Origin: Pelargonium nanum
Lineage: Eukaryota; Streptophyta; Magnoliopsida; Geraniales; Geraniaceae
Length of the DNA: 24,079 nt
Reading direction: 5' to 3'
Assembly: GCA_036897485.1 (NCBI GenBank)
Contig: JAYMTF010001337.1
Coordinates: forward strand, 1-24,079
Below are positions 1-9,600 of the stretch, one piece after another. Position 1 is the first letter of the stretch. The number at the start of each line of letters is the position of its first letter. A model generated the notes under the pieces. The model saw nothing but the letters and a program-made list of their open reading frames with translations. It did not search any database and was not told the DNA's origin. The position numbers were made by a program, and so were the translations under genes.

Positions 1-1
1 G

Positions 2-154
2 TATAAAGACCGTGAAGCAGAGCATGATGATGATTGGGATAGGAGTCGGTCATCTAAGCCACACAGCAAGTCAAGGTTAGCCCAGGAGGACGATCATCGA
101 TCAAGATCAAGGGATGCTGATTATGGAAAGAGGCGTCGGATTACCTCAGAGTAA
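2..154 (+). CDS. C-terminal end of an RS-rich, splicing-factor-like protein (partial)
   Basis: The frame is open from the left edge to a TAA at 152-154 and gives 50 residues. They are strongly hydrophilic: a DDDWDRSRSS segment, several RS dipeptides (RSRS), and a basic tail GKRRRITSE. This composition is typical of the RS domains of plant pre-mRNA splicing regulators and of RNA-binding proteins with RS tails, which work in nuclear speckles. The basic tail could serve as part of a nuclear localisation signal. No folded domain lies in the window, so the family cannot be assigned; SR proteins, cyclin-L and CCCH or RRM proteins with RS tails all remain possible. The upstream exons are missing. 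The stop codon overlaps a GTAACT sequence that could act as a splice donor, which would replace the last residue with another C-terminus encoded near 1867-1954. RS-type identity is fairly secure; exact identity is unknown. Confidence 0.6.
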   Translation, partial: YKDREAEHDDDWDRSRSSKPHSKSRLAQEDDHRSRSRDADYGKRRRITSE

Positions 155-631
155 CTTAATTTTAGCCTCTTTATATTGAAGACTATCTATTGTGAGGGGA
201 AAAAACAGAAAGTAAACAGACCATGGGTTTGTCATGTTTGTTTTGAGTTATCTTTCAAGTGGTGTTCTGGGGTTCTTGATTATTCGAGCAGCTGTTATCA
301 CTTTATGCTTGTGATGTCTCAGTTCTTCTTCCTTCTAGGGGCATGGTTTTGTTCTAGCATGACAGGAAGTAAGTTCTTGAACTTTTGTTCTCTTATTCTA
401 GTTCTTTTACTGTTTTTACTGTTTATTTTTTGAAATTGATACGAATCTTTTATCTTTTGTCCCGCTCGTTTTTCCGTCTGTATAGTGTTTCTCATAGTGT
501 ATTTGTTGTGATCCAAATCGTACATATGGTTATCTCTATGATCTGTTGAAAAAGAGGGGAACTTTCGCGTCCTGTATATGCTGTTCATTTGTTTTCCTAG
601 TAAAGAATCAAATATACATGAGCTGTCCGTT

Positions 632-660
632 TATATATATACACACACACATACATACAT
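632..660. repeat. Compound microsatellite (TA)n(CA)n(CATA)n
   Basis: Consecutive TA, AC and ATAC repeats run over about 29 bp. It is a simple-sequence repeat in the 3' flank of the RS-protein gene, and length variation between individuals would be expected. Confidence 0.85.
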
Positions 661-1774
661 CAGCTGTCATGACCAAAATAATACCTTAATATATCATGCT
701 TCTACATAGTACAGTTTTATAAGAACATCCAAAAATATATAAGTATTGATTTCTATCTGTATACTTCTGTTCATTTTATTGATAAAAGAAAAGATCATTC
801 TTTCATGTTATTAACTTCACCACATTGTTGTTGTCTAGGGAATTTGGTAAAAGCTATATGCATTATTTTAGTCTTTGCAGTAGTTTATAATATAAAAACA
901 CATTTTTTTCCTCTCATGCTTGGCTGCTCAGTATTTCACTTCATTTGTTGTGGATTGATTTCACATCATTATATTATTTATTTTGCATTAAACAAGAAAT
1001 TGAGTAGGTCTATTAGGTTTACAATCATAAGTGATGCCTTCATTTTTTATTTGTTTGAAATCTTGTTTCATGTGTACACCCTACTATTCATTTCATCTGA
1101 TGAACCTTGCCAGTGGTTTTCTTTGATACTCAGGGTGGCTGTCTTGTAAATTATTAGATGAAAGTCTAATTTTGTTGTGAGCATGATGAGCAGACGTACA
1201 TGTTAAATGCTGTCAATATTGTAGTTTTTAATTTCAGTGATTGTTGTAAGATTAGTTACTCTTAAAGTCATGGTGTGTACGATGTCCACATGGAGAGTTG
1301 GTACCGATAGCTTAAAATGGGAGAGATGCATGTGCAAATTCTTTTATCATAGGGTAGGTAATGAGCAAATTAAACATTAAGAATGTAGTACAATGCAAGC
1401 AAGTAAAGTTTTTCTGTTAATTATATGTTGACTCAAGCTGTTACATTTTGTCTAAGTCTTTTGCAAACAAGGTTTTATATTAGCTGTGTAGACTTACAAT
1501 AAGTTTGAAACATGATGTACTGCCAATGATACGAGTGACATTCTGATTGCAAATTTGATAGCTATTTTGGTTTTGATATTGCAAAGTCTTTAGCTCAAAG
1601 ATTGATACTTCTGCATACCATTGGGCTGGTGAGGCACTTTGTCTTTTGATACTGTAGATGTGATGTTACGTGTCGGCTATATTTATAATAATTTTCAGTT
1701 TGAGTGTTGCAAGTAAACAATGCGCTATTCTATAAGCCAGAAACTCTACGTGTTTTGTTTCTATACAGAGTTGG

Positions 1775-1797
1775 ATTGCTAATTGCTAATTGCTAAT
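1775..1797. repeat. 7-bp tandem repeat, ATTGCTA x 3.3
   Basis: Three perfect copies of ATTGCTA plus AT lie directly upstream of the candidate alternative exon. It is a short slippage repeat with no evident function. Confidence 0.8.
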
Positions 1798-1866
1798 ATT
1801 GCTTTTAAATGTCTTTCTTTAATTGGTTGAAGGAAATATGATTCGTGAAGTAGTAAAGCTGTTCAG

Positions 1867-1954
1867 TACGACTGTTTCCTTGGAGATGAACGGACCTCAA
1901 CCCCTTGGAGAGATAATGCAACAGAGATGTAGGAGCGGAACCTTTTCTCTATAA
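1867..1954 (+). other. Candidate alternative last exon of the RS-protein gene
   Basis: A CAG acceptor at 1864-1866 is followed by a reading frame to TAA at 1952-1954. If the donor GTAACT at 151 is joined here, the frame continues as ...RRRITSD-TTVSLEMNGPQPLGEI and ends MQQRCRSGTFSL, adding about 29 residues. The same frame is open back to 1823, so a free-standing 38-codon ORF starting at ATG 1838 is also possible. The segment is less AT-rich than its surroundings and is followed by a T-rich tract, as 3' UTRs often are. The upstream polypyrimidine tract is weak, so this is a hypothesis that needs transcript data. Confidence 0.3.
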
Positions 1955-3440
1955 GTTTTTTTAGCTTTCTCTTGCTTTTATGTTTTAAGTTTTAATTCGA
2001 CACTTGATCAAATCGAACCAATGTTGTTGTGATGATGATGTTATGGCTTTGAACTCGCCGAGGTCTGATATGTGGTAGATTATTACTGTTTTAATGTGAT
2101 GTAATAGGATTTAGAGAGGATGTTGCGATTGTGTCTTCTCTGATTGGCTGGTTGTTGTATCTTTCTTTTCTTTTACCGTTCCCTTGTATACAACCTTGTT
2201 AACCATGTGGCTTAGAATGTAGACAGTAGAATGCTAACCATTCAATGTTTAACCCTTAGGAATTGTATGTATACTACATTTGTTTGTATATATTGGATTT
2301 TGTTGACAACACTTGTAAAAATGTGCAGCTACCATATTTCCTTTAGCATTATAGCTGATGTTCTGAGTGTGAGGTGAAATGGGAATGGACTATGGAGTTG
2401 TGTTTTGGTAGCACTATTTTCTCCTGCAAATAGCTGCTACATCAAGATTTTATTGTTATCAAATAAATTATTGTAGGTCTAGTTTAGTTTTTTCATTACC
2501 TCATTTCAGTTGGTTTTATTCAATCAAACAAGTTCATGGAAAAATATATCCCTTCAAGTGCTAAGTTGATTGAACACAAATGGCTTTTGAAACAACACTT
2601 TCTACCTACTTTTAGTTCCAACCACCTCTTTCCAGGGCATGCATAGGGTATAACATGTCCGGAAAATTCCCTACATCCTCATATTTTAAGGAAGTTTACT
2701 CCGTATAGTTCACCCGTTTATCATTCGGGATAATGTTTTCTTACCTAAACTAATTCTCTTATCTCAAATATCTGCTCCCAATTACTAACTTGATCGTCCG
2801 ATGTACCTTAAGGGATCCTTTATCGTGGCCATTTTTGCAAGTACTTGAGAAGTGACCAATCAAAGGACTAGCGGTTAACCTGTAAGATATCATTTCGTGC
2901 CACTTGTGGAGAACACAATTTTACCTCGCTAATATACCCATTGCAAGCATCCAACGTAACACGAAGGGCACCATTCTAGGGACCCCGAATGATAATCACA
3001 CTATTTGGAGAAAATATCGCAGCATTACCTAGAGGGAATTTCTACCAATGATCCATTCTGGAGTTATAATCGGAGGAAGCTTGTAGAACCGAAAGATATT
3101 ATACTTTTTTGGACATGTTACCTTAGAAGAAACGCTCATATATATATTGTCAAGCACCGGACAAGGCCATCAGGCATTTATGTGACGGGAAGATCAGACT
3201 GACGTAGAATAGAACCTGCAATTGGAAGTTCTCTCGTTCTAGGCTGTGGCTGATTTGCCTTCCCTTGAACAAACCCAAAAGTCTCAGTTGGCATAAAGTG
3301 AATATGGAAAATAAAGATCACATATCAATTCTTGTACTGAAAGAATATGATCAAAGTCACTGATCCAACAGAAAAGGTCAGTTAAATTGTAGTTGAAAAG
3401 ATTCCTACACATGTTATTGTGTACATAACCAGTTACAATT
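1955..3440. other. Intergenic region, with possible decayed transposon sequence at about 2.64-3.3 kb
   Basis: No gene is supported. From 1955 to about 2480 the sequence is T-rich, with an AATAAA-containing stretch near 2461, and may be 3' UTR of the left-hand gene. From about 2640 to 3300 the base composition becomes more even, and phrases such as ACTTGATCGTCCGATG resemble plant LTR-retrotransposon LTR sequence from memory. The 65-codon frame at 3005-3202 has no family resemblance I can name. No terminal repeats or target duplications were found, so the transposon reading is weak. Confidence 0.3.
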
Positions 3441-3636
3441 CTGCATACATAGTAGCTTCACAGCTCCACCAATGCTGGTTTCTCCAGTAAATAAACTACT
3501 AATAATAAATTACAACCGGGCTTTTACTCGGCAACAGGCTATAAAGTTACAAGGGGCAGAGTTGGCATAAATTTGTAATAATAATAGAGTCGGATAGCTA
3601 TGCTATTTTCATGCTATCATTGTTGTGCCTTGCTCA
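3440..3636 (-). other. Probable 3' UTR of the DEK gene
   Basis: About 200 bp follow the DEK stop codon (3637-3639), AT-rich and without open frames. No canonical AATAAA is seen on the minus strand, which is common in plants. The end point is a guess. Confidence 0.35.
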
Positions 3637-6600
3637 TCAGGCTACCACCCCTTGATCAGCATTCTTGGTTTTATCTTTCTCAGCATCACCATCTTCTTCA
3701 TTGTCTCCCTCATCAGCTAGTTTGGTAAGTTCTTCCTGGATCATAACCTTTATGAAAGACTTTCTTGGTGTAAGATCCGTATCAAAACGTTTAGCTGAAA
3801 AACCGCCAACATTTTTCGTTAGTCAATCAAGAAAAATGTGGAGACAGTTTTTGTTTTGATATTTCAATAGTAAATACTTAATACACAAGGTTTTAACTTC
3901 AAAACAGTTCATAATTTGTTTTGATCATTCAGGTGTCTTTTCCCTGCAGTTTACAACATATTACAAGTTAAAAAGATATTCTGCAATTGCAGACTTTCTC
4001 TGAACACATACACCGTGTATGTATGGTCAACAGGACTCATCTCAAGGCTAAGAACAGAGTATTACAATTCAAAGAATAAAATACTGCATGAAGCATTGAA
4101 AGTGAAGAGCACGTACCAAGTTGCTTCAAAATGTCGGTGAATGTAGCCTGCAAGTCAAACAATGCATTCACATTACGAGGCAATAAAATATCCGTTATTA
4201 CCTAACAATAAAATGAAATCTCTACAGGAAAGAATTATGTTCTGTGAAAAAAAAAAAGGAAAGAAAGACAAACTCGATGAGTCCTAAAATTTAGCGAGGT
4301 TAAAGAATGTTAGAAGATTTGTATTTACAAATAAATTAGTTAAGAATAATTTGGTTTACAAGCATCTAGAATCGGCTTGGAGGGTTATTTCAAGAATTAT
4401 GGATTGTTCTCTGGTTAACAAGCATTTGGAGTTGGCTCGAGAGAACACAAAGGCCAATGCAGTGCAAGGAAATGTCCAGGAATTTTCACTGGCAGTGGGC
4501 ATTTTCACAATAGCCATTGGAATCTACAGTCATTTAAAGTTAGTACAGATGATGACCATCTTACCGTATTGAAATCAACCTCTTTAAGAATCTCGCATAT
4601 TGCATCTCTTAGCTCAACTTCAACAGGGCTCAACTTCTCCTCTTTGGTCTTGTCCTTACTCTTAGCAACCTTTTTATCTTTAATAAATATAAAAAAGTTA
4701 AGTGTGATGAACAAAAATAAAGTAAAGCAAACTCTTGACAAACTTAGATAGCAGACTGGAATTTTACGACGATTCAAGAGCACCATTTAAAATTTTACTT
4801 ACAACCTGAATGATCCACTTAAATCTATAAAGGTAAAGGCGGTATATTTACCAGTTTTCTCCTTAGAAGCAGATTTGGTTGGGGCTGGGGACTTCTCCTT
4901 TGATAAGTTTTCAGTTTTCTTCTTTCTTGAGAATACCTTCGGACTCACTTCACTGTCATCACCAGTCTTGGAGCGTTTTGACACTGGCTTTTTTGGTAAT
5001 TTCTTCGGGGGTGGACTAGATTTATTTGCAACTTTGGTTTTCTTACCTCTAGGTTTTGCGGCAGATTCCTTATTTTTAGTTGACTTTATTGATCTACGTT
5101 TTCTTTTTCGTTTCCCCACTTCCTCCTCTGATTCTTCTTCAGATTCACTCTTTTCCTCACTTTCAGAAGGCTCGGGCATTTCATCCTCAGATTTCTCTGC
5201 AGCTCCATTTTCCTCTTCTTCATATTCTTCCTTCTCTTCTTTTTCATCTTCCTCTGAGTCATCTTCAGAGTCAGATGTACTCTTTTTCTCCTCCAACTTC
5301 GAAGCATCCTCATTCTTTCTCTGCTTCTGCAAAATACCTTACTTTTATGAGTATACAATGCAATAAATGCATGAAGCCGTTAGGCAGGAAACCTTATAGT
5401 AAAGGTAACAGAGACCCCACATATATGTTATTAGACTTTGATTAAATAAAATTGTGGCGTTATATGCTACACAACAAAATAACAAACTTGAACTTCGCTT
5501 CTAGCAGGTAACAATATATGTACAAAGAAGCTGTCCTCCTCTCCCCTCACTACAATAATACGGTCCCAAAATCAATGTCTACTTTCATTTTTTAGAAAGT
5601 TAGTTGTGCATGAATCAATATTATCCCTAAGATAAGTTAATTAGAAGCACTTGAATTTGTTAAACTAACTGCACGTAAGGGTAATATATATCACTATCAA
5701 ACTTATCCTTAATTTTTGCAAGAAAATGGGAAGTGGTCACTCATTTGGGACATAGGGCGTAAATAATATATATATAAAAGAACATGAACACCACTAAGTT
5801 CGAACAATTAATTCCACCAACAATTTTCCACTGCCCCAATCAATAATCATATTGATTTATGCTAAGTACCTTTGCAGAACGTTTAGGAGGTGAGCTGTCA
5901 GATGTTGAACTTTGTTTCCTTGTACGCTTTTGGCCCCTGCTTGACTGATAATCAGAGTATTAAAAAAAACATTAAAAATCATAAACAAGTTGTGGCAATA
6001 AGACAACCATAATACTAACCTTGTCTTGCTCTGAGAGTAGAACAGATGTTGTAGCATGAGGAGCCACCAAAAAATCTATCAGCTTAGAGACAATGTCTTC
6101 CTGCATAGATTTTGAAATCATTAAACTAAATATTACTCAACATGCTCAGTTTGCAAAACCAAAACAATTGCACAAATATAGCCTTCTCATAATGGTTGGC
6201 TTTCTACCTCAGAAAGAAATTGAAATAGACTATTTGTTACACCATTCAATGTAGCATAAAGGGATAAATTGCATGGTTTGACTTTGACATAGTTTGTAAC
6301 TCTGCAGGATTAACTAGAATGTAGGTCAATGGTGTTTGGTTAAACTTAAATCAAGAAAAAAAAAGTTGCCTGGTAACAGAAACTACTTGTATAAGTAAGA
6401 TGGAATGTTATACTCAAAGGAAAAGGTGACAATGACAATAGGCCTCCTCTCATCCCCTTGCCACCCAACAAACTTTGACGTGGTCAGAGATCAACCCCCG
6501 GAATGTTGTACAACAAAGGAGTATAAGCAATTGAACAAGCTGCCACTGGGTTATTGTTTTTTCCAAGAATAACAAACAAAGTATAGCTTTTAGTTTATTT

Positions 6601-9600
6601 TGCACGTGTTAAGGAGAAACAAGAGTAACTGGGAAGAAACACCAACTATCATCGGAGCAATTGGCTTAAGGTGTTTGCTCCTCCAGAGGTCTCAGGTTCG
6701 AGCCTCGGTTGGTACGCTTGCTTATCAAAAAGAAAAAAAACTGGGAAGAAACCAGGAATTACTTAAAAGATGAAACAAAATCCATATATATGACAAGTTA
6801 ACCATGGTAAAGCTTGCCTTGTTAGAATTGGAATAGCATCAAAACCTATGATTTATTAGATCCAAAACAGTGGATTGGTTGTAACACAACTTTGCAAGCT
6901 ATTCCGTTTATTTTTTTCATTCAATGAATCAAAATATGCATATAACAGTCGCTTTTAAGAACAAAAAATGATTAAAAATATCATTTTCAACTTTCAAGCA
7001 TGTGTTCTTTTAATAAAGAAAAAATTGTTTGTACTTGAATTCTAACTTTTTTCTTGATGAATATATTAATCCCAACCATTCAAAAAGGAAATTAACTAAT
7101 ATGCAGACAACTCATGAAGTTACTTTCATTGTTAACTATTTCATGATTTGCTCTTCAAATGAGTTTCATAACTTCCTATTATTTTGGTCATAATATTATC
7201 GCAACAAAGAAATCTTGAGGAAGAAATGGCCAAAAGGAATGACACAATATATCAGACCATTTCAGGGGAAAAGGAAACATGTGTCGATTGTTGGCCTAAT
7301 CCTTAATGGAGTATTTCTAAAACAAAATGATGAGCATTCTACAAAAATGCCAGCTAATAATTCTTGACTGTTAATTGCATCACAATAAGATATTGAATCA
7401 TCAGAGATGTTACAACAGGCCAAGTGTTGCAACTTCCCAAGGTTAGAACACACCATGCCACTCAGCTATACAAACATACCTAACATGGTACAATAGTAAA
7501 TCAACGAACCTTCCTTGTAGTAGCCTTTGCAATGGGTATGTCAAGCACGTCGCAGATTTCCACCAGCTTCTCCTTATTACACTTGTCAAACTTTTCTTTA
7601 ACTTTGAGTTTTTGCTTCTCCTGAAAGAATGACAAATTTCGAGTCACAAACCCATAGATCATTTTCATTATACTAGTACCGGACCGCTCACATCACGTGA
7701 AATCATACTAAGATAAAATCTAAAGGAGGTCCCTCATTTAAAGAATTCTATGTTTTAAGCAGTGAAGTTTAACTATTTCCTAGACAAAATCTGATATCTT
7801 ATTTTTTATCAACAGAATTTTACAAGATTGATGGGATTACAAAGTAAAATCTATTTTATACTGCAGAGTTTCATGACAAAAACAAAAATATGCGTTAGCA
7901 CAACTTTTTTGTACCTCATTTTCACGCCAAACGAAACCCGAAAACCGAGAAATGTTACTCTTAATCTGAAGTGCCTGCAAAAGCCGAGGTATGGGGTCAC
8001 AGAATAGCAAGATTTGCAAACTTAATGGAGCACCTGACAAGTATCTCGACAGTATAATCCCAGGAGCATTTATAGGCACACATCCAGACTCCCAGCTAAA
8101 GGAAATGGAAAACAAAATTAAACAAGAATACAGATCCAGACTCCTCACTAGATAGCTGTACAAGGAACCTCGAATGTATAGCAGAACAAATCTTCAAGTA
8201 ATCGGCACAAAACTGAAGGAAGACAGAATTACTGACTCCCAACTAGAAAGTCGGAAGGAGCTAACAAGTGTAGAAGACTTTCAATTACCTTCCCTCGCCT
8301 TCCGAAGAGGATCGTATGAAGCAGTTTGAAGGTGTCATCGGTCTTCCTTCTTGATAACTTGAATGCAACTGAAAGGACATAATATTCAAATGTTAAAATA
8401 AGTCCACAATCATGGATAAAACATAGATATTTAAAACTCACATCTCCACCTAAATTGTGGATATGAATCTTTTACCACTACATGAGATAAGAACCCAACT
8501 TATCCAGTCAACTTCTTCCACTGACAAATAATTACCTATCTATGGATCAAGTAGCAGCTAGCACATACAATCGTAAATCTCTAAGAGACCTTCAAAAAAG
8601 GTTAGGTTTGGAAATTAACAGGGGAAAATTGTTACAAATCCAAATGGTTCATTGAAAGAAAAATTATAACAGCTTTGATTGTTTAATTGTAATTCTTGTC
8701 TCACAATGCACTGTATCAGAAAAATATCCACCAAACGTGTTCACGTGGCAATAGATACATGTAGCCTTTACAGTAACAATTCTACTATCACATGTCAGCA
8801 GAAAACATAAACTTTTCCCTTTAAACAGAAACATACTTATACTGACTCATTTTCTCTGTCCAACAGTCCAAGATGATCTAGCAGAATGATCAGCCAAGTG
8901 CAGCTTTCAAGCAGGCAGCTATATCTGATATAAAGCATATCCTTTTTTAATGTCAGTTTATTGGTTGTGTAGCTTATGTACTGCTCATAATTTGGTCAAT
9001 AAAGATAGACATGGTCAATCTAAAACTTGGTTTTGTACTGACATAGCGAATTTATGCCTTGTTTATTATTAATGAAGTTCTGCACTATTTTATCAAAAAA
9101 AATTACAGTAACCAACATCCTGTCAATGTTTCCAAATGAATTGCAATTACTTATGGCAATATACCAGGTGACTGATGCTAGAAAACTTACCATTAAATGA
9201 AAACAAAATACATTTCTACTCCTTGTTTAAAAACCCGCTAATTGAGAACTCTATACAGTACATATGCTACAGCTTAAAAGATTTCAAAACATAACAATCT
9301 GCATGGCACACGTATTACTGCAAAAGCAATTATGAGATGTACCGAGAATTGATGAATGACCAACACAACTGCATGAAAACAATCCCTTATTAACATCCAA
9401 AGCAAATGAAAACTGGACAAGACAATCAGTTTGAATAAGACCGATGTACATATAAGATGAGCTGAGCTTATGTCCTGAGCTTTTAAGAAGTTCCACCTTT
9501 AAGCGCACACTCAAATTGGGGCCTTGAATAAGTTATCAAAATTCAATCACAGTGCACGTACATACCAATTGAAAGGCTTTTGAATATGCTGCTTTTGACT

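Larger units (their letters stand above)
155..1866 (+). other. 3' untranslated/flanking region or terminal intron of the RS-protein gene
   Basis: This AT-rich stretch has no convincing coding region. Its open frames (for example 805-1149) are low-complexity, Phe/Leu/Ile/Cys-rich and look non-coding. It contains a compound dinucleotide/tetranucleotide microsatellite (632-660) and a 7-bp tandem repeat (1775-1797). A good acceptor-like sequence, TTTTTAATTTCAG, ends near 1236. The stretch is either 3' UTR plus intergenic DNA or, if the GTAACT at 151-156 is used, a 1.7-kb terminal intron. Confidence 0.4.

Noticed and set aside
805..1149. A 114-codon plus-strand frame as a membrane protein
   Set aside because: Its hydrophobicity follows from T-rich DNA. 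It has no family resemblance and no splice or promoter context.
4351..4572. A 73-codon plus-strand frame inside a DEK intron
   Set aside because: It holds a small diverged repeat only, crosses into a DEK exon on the opposite strand, and has no recognisable domain.
4875..5366. A 163-codon plus-strand frame, plus the frames at 5080-5445 and 5086-5358
   Set aside because: They mirror the Ser/Glu/Lys-rich DEK exon 5326-4852, which fits the spliced family protein.
6650..6715. Possible functional tRNA gene (good B box)
   Set aside because: No acceptor stem or anticodon arm can be folded, and the A-tail with target duplications shows a SINE.
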